DNA of 64,000 nt, taken from assembly GCA_963693085.1 (NCBI GenBank), contig OY856411.1:63658001-63722000 (forward strand). Direction: 5' to 3'. The position numbers and the translations under genes were made by a program. Positions 23,243 to 34,475 of the stretch are shown one piece after another (the first letter of the stretch is position 1; every line of letters starts with the position of its first letter). The DNA is from Alisma plantago-aquatica. Its lineage: Eukaryota > Streptophyta > Magnoliopsida > Alismatales > Alismataceae. The notes below the pieces were generated by a model. It was not told the origin of the DNA. It searched no databases and was given only the letters and a program-made list of their open reading frames with translations.

Positions 23243-23929
23243 GATAAAACAACTCAAACTATAATCACAAAATGATAGTAACGTAGTCAAGACAAAGGCT
23301 AGATCGACAACAAACGCCGATAAAGTCAACAAGTACCATATCATCAAAAATTTGCCCATATATGGTCTAATAGTAACATATAGTCTCCATAACAATTTAG
23401 AGTTTTGTTTTATTATAATACTCTCCGATCAAATTATATTCCCACTCGGTCTTATTTCTTTGTACCCTAGTATCGATATATGTAAAACATATATTATGGC
23501 ACCAATTGTGGTTATTGCTGAACTAAACCTTCTTGAGGTATTTGCAATTTCGTAACATAGTAACCTAGTCATTAATTTATGTTTCTTTTCAATATTAAAT
23601 TAAACTCAAGTAGAAAAGAAGTATGGATTTAGGAAATAGTGTAGTTTGCACGCAGTCAACTACTAGTTAGTAATGTTCACATTGAATTCAGGATTATTAA
23701 ATGCAAAAATGAGTATTATATGGAAAATTTCAGCTTCGACTGAAATATCTAGGATCATACATAACATATGACAATAATGTAAATTTATACTTATTATGAC
23801 ACTAGTTTATGCTTTTTATAGTATAATATCAAATATATCGAAATAATGAATGTAGTAAATTTAGGACATAACATAATTTACGTAGTCAACTGCTGCTTGG
23901 TGTTGATGTGTATTAGATTTAGAATTGTT
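23243..23929. other. No recognised feature
   Basis: AT-rich. The phrase GTAGT(T/C)..GCAGTCAACT/GTAGTCAACT followed by a similar TTGTTCAATGC/ATTAAATGC end appears near 23640 and 23880, a possible diverged duplication leading into the LINE. Confidence 0.35.
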
Positions 23930-25150
23930 CAATGCAAGATTGAACAATTTTCGGTCATGTATCTCGACCTATCAATCTCTCCCCACTCATCCACATACAG
24001 TCTATGGACCCCTATCATTGATAAGATCAAATACAAATTTTATTCTTGGACTAACCACTTCCTCAGTCTAGTCGGCCATCTCACCCTCCTCAATAGTGTT
24101 ATTACACCCATTACCACATACTACCTGAGTTGCATCACACTACCTAGCAAAACCTTAAACCTGATCGACTCCATCAGGAAACAATTTCTCTAAAACCATT
24201 ATAACGAAGATCATAAAGAGGAAAAAAATGCATTCCGTTAACTGGGATACTATACACGCACCTATTGAATATGGAGGATGGCGTATCATAAACATCAAGG
24301 TCCACGCTTTATGTCTCATCACCAAAATCATAAATATCCTTGCATCCGATTCTGATAAAATTTGAAAAGAAATCATCCTCGATAAATACTAGAAACGATC
24401 CATTCCTTGGCACAGAACCAGTAAATGCACATCTTTCCATTGATCATTTTATAAGTATATGAGAGGTTTCCAGGGACTTATCAGATGTTATCGATGTCAT
24501 TTAGCGGTAGAAACTACACAAAACCTCTTCACCACTTGCCAACTCACTCTACACTTTCTAAACAAATACTTACCACCACACACGATCCCAGATTACATAC
24601 TATTGCCAAACCAGATCCTACACATACAACCCAATAATTCTAATCACTCTATTCCAGACCTTATTATAAACATCCTCTGGAACATTTAGTTAGAAAGAAA
24701 TCTGAGAAAATACCAAAATACAAACCGTCCTCTGCACCAGATATAGACTGACATTGAACACTCCTTATACGTTAACTTGCATTGCAAGACTGACTTCCAC
24801 ATCAACACATGTGATGGGAGTAGATGAGGACCGGACGAATGTCTTTGGAGACCACAATGACAAAGGCTGCTATACCTTGGAGGATATTATGGCGTATGAC
24901 ATTGGCTTCTGAACCAGACCATCAGTACCATTATCAAGACTAAGATCAACTTTTTATGTTTCTTATGGATGTTGAGGTTCATTCTTAAGGGGTGCCACTA
25001 CCACAACATTGCTACTTTAGATCTTTATTTAGTTATCTTCATCTGACCATGCAGTTATGTCCTCCTTGGTGGAGCATCTTGTTATCCCATATTTACAGGT
25101 GTTCCGTTTGTAAATATTTTATTAATACATGAACTACTTATAAAAAAAGA
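23930..25150 (+). pseudogene. L1-type LINE fragment (RT end, zf-RVT, RNase H), decayed
   Basis: Starts in the 3' part of the reverse transcriptase: IIDKIKYKFYSWTNHFLSL, then GHLTLLNSVITPITTYYLSC and LPSKTLNLIDSIRKQFL (23990-24190). These match the L1 blocks for 'PLIDKI..RL..W', 'GRLTLLNSVL..LP.YLLS' and 'ID.IRR.FLW'. Next comes APIEYGGWRIINIKVHAL (the 'EEGGLGIRNL' block), then a Cys/His region resembling zf-RVT (24459-24560), and CDGSR near 24810, which fits the start of the C-terminal RNase H of plant L1 elements. It ends with VPFVNILLIHE and a short A-run at about 25143-25150, taken as the tail. Many stops and frame changes; 5' truncated. Confidence 0.78.
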
Positions 25151-25590
25151 ATTGTTAACATAAACTTTCGTATTGTGTGAAGATGTTTTGATTTCTATAG
25201 AATAACTGGAGACCATACATAAGAGATTGAGTAATGTGTGGTTTATATGTATACGAATAAAGTGATATTATACAGAGGACGATTAGTAGCGTTACTCATC
25301 TACTATTTACCATACTAAGCACGGTGTGGTTGTACACTCGTTTACGTCCTGCTGTGATGTCCATTAATTATCGGACTCTTGAAACAACCACCTACCAGGA
25401 TCCTTATTTGCAATCTTTCAAATACATTACAAATATATATCACGTGAAAAACTTGGACTCCTGCATTTTAAATCCCATCTTCCATGACTTCCGTACACCG
25501 TTTACATTAAGTGATATCAAAAACTTTGGCTATTGCTTTCTGAAATCTACCCTCCCCTAAAATATACTCTTTTTCTCCGTCATCCTTTTT
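25151..25590. other. No recognised feature
   Basis: Contains one 78-codon plus-strand ORF (25324-25560) with no recognisable motif. Confidence 0.4.
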
Positions 25591-25910
25591 CTGAGAATGA
25601 ATAGGGTTGTTCATGCTTGTCATGCGATGAGCAAATACCAGTTCAACTCAGCTTCTGTTAGTCACTATCCGGCAGTGGCACTTCTAGATTTTTTTCATCA
25701 GGCAACAGTTGCTAGGTTTTTAGAATAGCAGATGTACAAAGCAGGTTCGGCTCTGTTCTTCACGCTTGCCACACGATGACCAAACACAAATTCAATTCAG
25801 GTTTCATTTGGCAGTGCGTTTACTCACCCTTACGCAGTTGCACGCTATATTTTTTTATCATAGGCAATATTTATTTGGGTTTTAAAACTGCTGATACACA
25901 GACGCAGGTT
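25591..25910. repeat. Diverged tandem duplication, about 150 bp x 2
   Basis: The block running from GCTTGTCATGCGATGA through the run of T residues and CATCAGGCAA to GCAGGTTC recurs as GCTTGCCACACGATGA ... CATAGGCAA ... GCAGGTTC, starting near 25616 and 25768. It is more GC-rich than its flanks. No gene is recognised. Confidence 0.75.
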
Positions 25911-26560
25911 CCGTGTTGAGTAGCGGCAAATGAAGCCGATTGTGTCATTGTGGCAACACAACGACGACTTGGTGCCTAGGAGGTTAGGATCCATAATTTA
26001 GCCTAACGATCTACTAAACAACGTCCTAAATGCCTGGACGATCATCGGCAGCCTAGCCGTGATTCACTTGCCAAGGAGAGGAGGTGGGAGTTGACAATTC
26101 TCAAATATTATCTTTAAACAAGTAGTAGCTTGTGACCGGGTGATTCTGATTTTAAATATTGTACACCTATTCATATTAGAGTTTCTTCATCGACCTGACC
26201 TGGCTCAAGCATCAATTTTCTTAATGCTCGCACAATGTGCTGGGGCGCGGCTCTCTCCAAAATAGGGTGAATCTGACCCAATTATTCATGGTGAAGGCAC
26301 CGTCATGTCCGGTCAAGAATACGTCTGTCATCATACCGGTCGGTGCAACTGCATACATGATCGACTAGAGAAAATTAGATGAAATTAGATGTATGTCAAG
26401 ACGAACAAACACAACGTCGATGACAATCAAAGGTGTGTCGCATTGTTGGTTCAGACATTGTTGTTATCGAAAATAGCCTCATATCTTAATCAGCAACGTT
26501 TGAAGAATAAATTCACATTTTTTATAATTTACCAATCTAGATTTCCTTCACTTAGATGCA
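25911..26560. other. Moderate-GC stretch without a recognised gene
   Basis: Includes GGCAACACAACGACGA and CCAAGGAGAGGAGGTGG blocks. It could be old genic or untranslated sequence, but no conserved reading frame is seen. Confidence 0.35.
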
Positions 26561-26569
26561 GTCCAAAAT

Positions 26570-26738
26570 GGGTTCAAATCTGCTGTCCCAGGCTTGCTGT
26601 CCCAACGTGTCCCTATTAATCTGTACCGTACACACACCTCATTATTTTTTTTAGGGGTCCGTTTTTGGGGTGAATGAGTGGTAAAGATTTGTTGGGACAG
26701 CCCGAAAATAGCAAACTCGGTACAGCAGATTTGAAGGC
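26570..26738. mobile_element. 169-bp MITE with Mutator-type 9-bp target duplication
   Basis: The left end GGGTTCAAATCTGCTGT and the reverse-complemented right end GCCTTCAAATCTGCTGT form a terminal inverted repeat. Farther in, GGCTTGCTGTCCCAAC on the left corresponds to TTTCGGGCTGTCCCAAC on the right. Flanking direct repeats are GTCCAAAAT (26561-26569) and GTCCAAAAC (26739-26747), 8 of 9 identical. A 9-bp duplication plus TIRs points to a Mutator-like transposase acting in trans. No coding sequence. Confidence 0.82.
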
Positions 26739-28250
26739 GTCCAAAACTGCTATCAAGTGTGGTCAAAGTGCAGAGCCTTACAACTAAGACGAGGGACTAC
26801 AGAAGATTGTTTGGTTGTAGATGGATCTTTTCCATGCGTACAAATGTGGATTGGCTTTATCCATCATATTTGGGACCTAGGAGATTTCTTCCATCTCAAA
26901 TTTTCTACATTGATGACGGGATCTCCTTATATAGAGATCTTTCAAGGTTCATTTTCGTTTATTAACGTTGTAGTTCTATAAGTAATAACAATGAAATATC
27001 AGCAGCTCATCTCCAAATAAGCAATAATATAGTATAACATTCAACAGAAGTATACATTACACGAGTAATTGGCACAATTTTATATGTTTCCCGCATGCTT
27101 ATAATTATCGACCTATATGTATCATTACTGTGTTTCCCACACTGACGCAAATTCCAAATGTGCTTAGAACACGAGTTACATTGTGTTTGCGCTCTCAAAG
27201 AACAACATGAGTGAAAGTAATTTTAAAGAACAATAAAGTTTTCACTACTGCATGTATATAGTACTTGCATTTTATTGCAAGGTCACGTTAGAAAAAACAT
27301 GAACTTGAGAATTTGTAACATGTGATGGCATACGGCATCCACCACCATCTACATCCTTATGGTATGAATTTTTCTTTATAGAATTACAATGATCATTAGG
27401 GTAATTTCTAGAAGACACCATATCATGCATGCATGCTAATCTCATTTACTTAGAATCTAATGTAGTCATACAATTTATTTTATTTATTACATATATTTTT
27501 AAGAGTAAGATTAATGTCTTCTTAATACATCATGCATTTTCATCACAACATGTTTTTAAGTACATTCATCGTGCAAATGGAAAATTATATAGTAAAAATC
27601 AAAATGTAAGACTATATGATGTTGTTGTCAAGTAAAGAAACCCATCCAATCTTTGAATAAGGCATACATAATTTCTTAAACAAGTTTAAATTTAAGTTGA
27701 TATTTACAATTAAATTTCGTTCTACTTTCTTGTGACCTTGAAAATATAAATATACAAAATACATAAGGACACACCACAGTGGATCATCGCTTATTCTAGC
27801 TTAATGCATATGCGTTGTGGTATTTAGTCTTCATCATAATACATATATGTCTACAATTTCAATCTCTGGAATGACTTATTTAGTGTAATAAGAATTCTAA
27901 CAGAGAGGCAAGAAATTTCTTGGAATAGTTGGCTCATGATTTTTTTATCCCATCCAGACATTTTTCTTACTCTTCCCAATTTGTGTGCTCTATGTTTGCT
28001 TAACTACTATGGAGAATATTTGAACAGTAACATTTGAATGCTCTCACTTCTTAATGCTACTCTAAATGTGATATATCTACAAAAGAAAACTAAGCATTGT
28101 TATAATTTTCTATAAATCTATCTAATATTAATATCAATGTACGTTAAATTGGGGATCTCACCTTACTTAACTATCTTACCATATGTGTTCACATGTGAAT
28201 ACTTCATTTTGTGTGCAATTTTTGGTCTGTGTGTGATGTGTGTGTATGTA
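26739..28250. other. No recognised gene
   Basis: Two overlapping plus-strand ORFs (26757-26981 and 26759-26965) lie just after the MITE but match nothing I know and have no splice context I can support. The rest is AT-rich non-coding. Confidence 0.4.
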
Positions 28251-28261
28251 TGTACACACAC

Positions 28262-28263
<2 letters not shown>

Positions 28264-28336
<73 letters not shown>
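28264..28336. repeat. (TA)n microsatellite
   Basis: About 36 TA dinucleotides after a short (CA)n. Confidence 0.97.
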
Positions 28337-28341
<5 letters not shown>

Positions 28342-28666
28342 TATATATAAATATAATCAGAAGTCATTCATAATGTATATATTTAAAATTCTATCTCATT
28401 TTTTAATTTATTAATCATTCAAATGATGTATCGATAGCTATTAGAGTATTTATTTGATCAAAATTATTGGGTAAAAAATATACATAATTATTGTGACCAA
28501 AACACTATTTTGGTATTATATTCTGTTAACATGATTAATAAATATTAGGATCAAAATGACAATTTTGTATAAGGTATACTTTGTATGTACTATTAATTAG
28601 TTTGCACATAATATTTATAAGTGTCTACGCACACACAGAATGATTTGTGTACACACACACATATAC

Positions 28667-28672
<6 letters not shown>

Positions 28673-28735
<63 letters not shown>

Positions 28736-28751
28736 CTACTACTACTACTAT
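28673..28751. repeat. (TA)n then (CTA)n microsatellite
   Basis: A TA run followed by seven or so ACT/CTA trinucleotides. Confidence 0.96.
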
Positions 28752-29038
28752 AAAAAGAGAGAGTTTGATGTTGCGCTCTCCTTGATTCACTCTCTTCTCT
28801 CCTTTTTTCAAGGAATTTTGCTCCTACAAATATTTATTTCCACACTCTTCTATTAACTTTTATTATCTTTAATTATGTATTTCTCTTTCCATCCCACCGA
28901 AATGGTTTCTTAATTCTCTCCTTTCAAACAACCAACACAAATATCTTTTATCGTAGGAACTTTTCACAGACGAGTCCTCTCCCCGCACATTTTAACACAT
29001 TTTATATGTTACGTGTATGTGCATGTGTACGTTCACTA

Positions 29039-29040
<2 letters not shown>

Positions 29041-29120
<80 letters not shown>
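29041..29120. repeat. (TA)n microsatellite
   Basis: About 40 TA dinucleotides, then (GT)n. Confidence 0.97.
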
Positions 29121-29123
<3 letters not shown>

Positions 29124-30677
29124 GTGTGTTGTGCACATCCATATCTATGTGTGTACCCATGAACTATTTTTGCACTAATGAATAATGTCTACAAGTTTTT
29201 GCACATTTTATTTACGATCCCTTGGGTCATCTAGGCTCTGGCACCTATTTGAGGAAGGGGAGAGACTGATGTCTCTGCTAACTCAAATGGTTTTGATGTG
29301 AAATTCATAACTTTATTATACATTAGTCATAATATATATCTTTATCTCTTATGTTGATATAGTCTTATCAACAAAATTATCTCTTGAGACTCAAATTCAA
29401 ACTTAGCAAAGAAGTTATAATAATAGTACTGATAGTAGAAGCCCATCCCAAAACATACAATGTATCTGACACGTATAGGACCCGTATATATACATGTAAA
29501 TGTATTTCTTGGACTAAAATGTTAAATATTTTAGAAATACTTTTGCAAATCGAACTATACTTGATGTTCAAATTCTTTCACATCAAGAAAGTGTTTGTTG
29601 TATTTAATTTTCATGTGGTTGGTTTATAAAATACTAAATATCATGAAATTAGTCACCTTTCTAGTATAAACTATTCATGCATTAGTACTTATGTAGTGTA
29701 TCATTCCATGTATATTATTCTTTCTTATTATAATTGTATTATTACTACATAATTGTACTATTACTAAATAATTATTACTACATAATTCTTTGTCCTTGTT
29801 ACCAAATTAATGAAAGTTGAAAGTTGAATAAAAGAGTCATGGTCATCTCATGAACTGTAATAGGTCAATTCTTCTTAATAAAGAATGCTAAATAGTACAT
29901 AAATTGAACTTATCATATATTTTTCTTTATAAAAGAAATGTATATGTTGTTAGGATTGTGTTTGTTAAACTACAATGATTGATGTTTTATAAATTATGAT
30001 CATATTTTACAATTTTTATTCAACCATAAATATTGTAACTATTTAATGTATATTTCAAAGCATGTCAAATTCATACATTTCAAAATACAAATCATTTATT
30101 ATTACGCATGTATGTATTTTTTGTAAATGAAAAATGGCTAATTTAACAAATAATGGGTTCATTAGTTATATTCATGTATGTACCTCAAAAGGTCACTGAT
30201 TTCATTTTGAAGTATGTCAAAGCAAAAAAGGTCGATACAGTTGATCTTTTGATACTTCATATTAAAGTGTACATCAATGAGTACAACACAAATTAAGCAT
30301 CAAATCTATTCATTTGGTATCATACCAGGTAATGTAAAAATTAATGTTTGTTATATATATATATATATGTATTTAACATCAATGTTTTCACATATCATTT
30401 AAAACAAAAGCAACAACTGTGTATACATGGCATATGTTGATTTAATTGAAGGGGTACTGATATAGCGGCCTATTTACAATCCCTTTAAAACTAGGCTATT
30501 TCTGATTATTTGAACTGTAATTGTTTGTTGTGGGTTATTATAAAGTTTAAAGTTAATAGAACTACTATTTGATTTTAATAAACATATTTAAATACATACA
30601 CATATAATAATAATATTAATAAATGAGTGTGTCAAATATATAATGTGCAAAGCATGTGCATTCACTAGTATACTAAA
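29121..30677. other. AT-rich stretch without a recognised gene
   Basis: Non-coding up to the left end of the Mutator-like element. It contains a short TA run near 30352-30368. Confidence 0.5.
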
Positions 30678-30995
30678 GGCAAAAAAACCAAAATGGATGT
30701 TTGGCCATTTTAATTCCCAGAATAGCACGTTCTTGAACTTAATTCCCAAAATGGCACATTTTAGATCAATGCGTCCCGGCTGGGGATACATTGGCCCCAC
30801 AGAAGAGTAATGTGTCCAAGGTCAGGACGTACTGCTCTGCGCCAGAGCAATGCATATCGGGGTGGGACACATTGGTCCCACCGCAGAGCAATGTGTCCCA
30901 GCACTGGACGCATTGGGGCCAATGCATCCCGATCCGGGACGCATCGCTCTTTCGCAGAGCAATGCATCCCACATGGGGACGTATTGCTGAGTAAA
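30678..30995. repeat. Left terminal inverted repeat with palindromic subterminal array
   Basis: After about 95 bp of unique TIR, 30772-30995 consists of alternating half-sites of the type AATGCGTCCC and GGGACGCATTG joined by (G)AGCA or GGTCCCACCGCAGAGC spacers. Successive units are variants, for example GGGACACATTGG, CAGAGCAATGTGTCCC, GGACGCATTGGGG, CCAATGCATCCCG and GGGACGCATCGCTC. This makes a row of short inverted repeats. Confidence 0.88.
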
Positions 30996-31451
30996 ACATC
31001 CTCATGCCACGTATTGTAGTTTTACAAAAAAAAATTCATTCATTATTATTCTTCCATACATATTGATTTGTATATTAACAACATTGATTATATTTGTACA
31101 TTTACTATTCGTTCACTTGTATTTAAATGTCTATAATATGGCCAATTATTATAAATTTGTTAATTTCAATAGTTCTAAACATGCATATGGATTATAGAAG
31201 TGGTATTGCAACCAATACTAGTTGGTTCCTAATTGATTATATAAGAAGAAATTAATCTAAAAAAATGAGATACCATTAAAAACAAGGTAAAAACATGAAC
31301 CAATTTGATGAGAAAATAATACACAGCAGAACAATCTGATAGATCCAAAATGAACCAATATGATATCATAATATGATAGATCTACATACAAGACAAATAA
31401 ATGTCTGAACAAAGGCATATATAACATTATACAATATATGAAAAACTATGA

Positions 31452-33622
31452 AAAACTAAGCACATCCTCCATGCCCCCGACGTCCTCGCCCACCTCCCTA
31501 TACATTTGGCTCCTGAGTACCGAAGTCATCTGGAGATAACTCAATGGGGGACAATTGTGTAGTAGTTGGCTGACGAGGACCAGGGAAGTAATGAAAAGTT
31601 GGAGGTGGGGTGAGGGGTATTTGAATACTAGGATGTGGGACATGAGGTATGGTGTATCCTGAGAAATCAAATGGAGTCGGTGAGTATGTGGCACAGGGTG
31701 GTGGTCGACTCTTATGAATAATTGGTGGTGGAAATGGAGTGTATGGAACAGAAGAAGAACCTGCTCCGTAGTAGGATGTTGGTGGAGGTGGGGTGATGTA
31801 TGAAGAAAATAAACCAGCTCCTGAAAAGTATGGCCATGTCGGTCCCCATGCCATGAACTGAGAAGTGGGAGTGGGAGTGGGATCAGGAGCAGTAAGCACA
31901 GGAGTAGGAGTAGGATTAGGAGTAGGAGTGGGCTCAGGGGTTGTGGTATGAGTGGGTATGGGATCATACAACGAGCATAGTCGGGAAGACTGTCAAAGTA
32001 AGTCCCATAGATGCCATAGATGTTATCCCTAATCTATGTAGGGGCATGTTGTAAAGCCGTTCGGATCCACACATGTGATTCCACCTGTTCAAACAAAGTA
32101 TGTACAAATAATAAAGACCAATTACATATATTATAAATAATAAATATAAATAATAACAATTAAAAAAAATATAAATGATACTCATTGTGGGTAGTATGTG
32201 GTCGGAGGCTGAGCTGGAGGGGGAAGTACATACTGGGGATGATACCATGTGTAGTGCACCTATGGACTGAAGACTATCTCTACTGGTGGAGGGTGACTAA
32301 GCTTTCACGTATGTTGTTCCACAGTTGCACCTCCCGCCTATAATGATGCAACCGGTCCTCAGCCGCATGACCCCTCCCATCTATGCTACTAAGGTGTGGC
32401 AACTCCATAGTAGGTTATACTTGAACAAATATGAATTGTCCAAGTACTTTGTCAGGGAAGTGCCACTCTACTATTGTGTAGCACAGTAAAGGAACTCATG
32501 CCAACCAAATATTCCAACCCTCTCGATACAAGGCTGGAAGTCTCTCTAGAATATCAGCAGTGTAAGGAGTTAATTGTATCTATTATTCAAATAGATGCAA
32601 CATATATCATATAAAATAGAGTAAATTGCATAAAAAATACAACATGTTAGTAGAAGTAAGTAAGTTATACCTGAGAGGGAAAAATCTAGTCGAATGCTAA
32701 ATCATAAAACTGGATTGATCCTCTCATAGTATCACTCCTTTGAACAAATGTAGGCCACCTATTAAATTGACAAATTAAATTTAGATAAATACTACAAAAT
32801 GTATGAACAAATATATAATTAAATTGTGTAAATCTTTACCTGTAACCCAAGGGAACACCTTCTGGCCACTCCCCCCAGTTCATAACAAGTGAACCTAGGC
32901 GTCCAATTCTTAACCTCTCCCAACTCCACATCTGCAGTAGACATACACAACCAGACAAGTGGGCATTTTTTCTAGAATGGGTGGTAGCCTTGTATAGCTC
33001 CCTATACAAGTATGCTAGAGTTGCAACACCCCAAGATAGATTGCAATAACTTGCAAAGTCAGAAAGAAGTGGGAGGTACCGTACATGAACTTTGTCCCCG
33101 GTACTATCAAGAATAAGGTAACTACCTAAAAAGTATAGGAGATATGCTCTAGTATATCTTATCCTCATTTGTATTTTTTGTTCTTCATCTCCAAAGTGAA
33201 ATTCATATCCCTAAAGATCTCACGCAACCATATCAAGGAGATATGCCCCTTAGACATCCCATCTGGTACATCTCCTAAGAAACTCTCACAAAGGTGAGAC
33301 CATGAAGAAAATTACCCCTCATCTATGCCTAAAGGATATGAAGCTATAACATGTGGCCCATCGATCCTAAGGCCTAAAAGAACTGCAACATCCTAAAGGG
33401 TTACACTCATCTCAAAAGGAGAAAATCTAAAAGTATTGCTAGAGTTGTCCCACCAGTTAACTAAGGCACTGATTAAATTGGGATCAAGGTAGATAGGTCG
33501 TAGCCTATGAACAAGCCCAAAACCAGCCAAAGAAATATTTTCCAAAACACCCGGGTCAGTAATAGGCCACTGTGACAACATGAAGTGGTGTTGGGAGAGT
33601 CAGAAGGATACTTGTCTAGGAG
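31452..33622 (-). pseudogene. Plant mobile domain (PMD, aminotransferase-like) gene, broken
   Basis: The start ATG at about 33622 gives MAPRQVSF, a stop, then LSQHHFMLSQW. Conserved PMD blocks follow in order: GFGLVHRLRPIYLDPNLISA, NTFRFSPFEMSVTL(stop)DVAVLLGLRIDG, then after a frameshift near 33168 RYLPLLSDFASYCNLSWG, LAYLYRELYKAT and LLQMWSWERL. A GT-AG intron (32839-32759) joins to WPTFVQRSDTMRG; a second (32670-32580) joins to YTADILERLPALYREGWNIW and IVEWHFPDKVLGQF. A Thr/Pro-rich repeat tail (31971-31500) ends in GGGRGRRGHGGCA. At least five stops and one frameshift. Arabidopsis members (MAIN, MAIL1) act in gene silencing and genome stability; related copies ride on plant transposons. 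Here it lies downstream of the transposase on the same strand. Confidence 0.85.
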
Positions 33623-33629
33623 CCATATC

Positions 33630-33706
33630 TATGAAAAGTGCAAATATTACATTAAATGAAAAGTGCAAATATTACATTAAATGAAAAGTGCAAATATTGT
33701 ACAACA
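33630..33706. repeat. 25-bp tandem repeat before the PMD gene start
   Basis: Three consecutive copies of ATGAAAAGTGCAAATATTAC plus ATTAA, the last partly diverged. It sits within about 10 bp upstream of the PMD gene ATG, in what would be its leader. Confidence 0.9.
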
Positions 33707-34312
33707 CATAAGTTTGTCAAGATTTTTCATTAGATAATATGATATTAATTCAAATACATGAACTATAAAATAATATTAAAATATAACATGAACTACTAAA
33801 AGAGAAATATTACAATATATTAGTTACTGCATTTGATTCAATATCTCAGCTAGAGGTTCATAAAATGGCCACATCTGATACACAACTCAATGTATCTCTA
33901 GATGTGATACAACTAACTAGTTTTTAACTTGTGCATTGATTGACATTGCTTTCTGTTTTGTGAGATCCCAATACCAGATAGCTCAAGAAGTTCTTCATAC
34001 ATGTGAAACATTTGCTTTAAAAATTTCCAATGAAATTTTGTTTATTCTTTTGTCACTATAAAGCCTAGCTTATTGTACAACAAATCTGGTACGTCATTCC
34101 AGTCATCATCTAATAGAGTTTGATGAGCCATTTTTCCCTATAGGCACTTTGTAGCTATTGTTTGGATTAACTCTATGGATATGTGAAATGTCCATGTCCT
34201 TCGCTGAGCCAACTATAAAAAATAATAAATAATAATTTACAAATAAGAGTCCTAAATTAGTTAAATTTAACCCACTATAAATTCATTTTTATCAATAATT
34301 TAATAATTAATT

Positions 34313-34472
34313 AGTGAAATTGCAAACATTACATGACTTGAACAAATTGAAATTGCAAACATTACGTGACTTGAGTAAATTGAAATTGCAAACATTACAT
34401 GACTTGAGTAAATTGAAATTGCGAACATTACATGACTTGAACAAACTGAAATTGCAAACATTACATGACCAG
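34313..34472. repeat. 33-bp tandem repeat after the transposase frame
   Basis: Nearly five copies of a 33-bp unit built on GAAATTGCAAACATTACATG followed by ACTTGA(A/G)(C/T)AAA. It ends at the transposase stop codon, so it lies in the 3' untranslated region between the two genes of the MULE. The repeat length is a multiple of three, which opens false ORFs on both strands. Confidence 0.93.
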
Positions 34473-34475
34473 AAA

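Noticed and set aside
23352..23555. 67-codon ORF as a membrane protein
   Set aside because: Hydrophobic only through AT-rich codons; no start context, homologue or partner.
28137..28856. ORFs encoding long Tyr-Ile runs
   Set aside because: Translations of (TA)n microsatellites on both strands.
31446..31967. 173-codon Leu/Pro-rich ORF as a separate gene
   Set aside because: Overlaps in another frame the Thr/Pro-rich tail of the PMD gene, which ends in a more plausible GGGRGRRGHGG motif.
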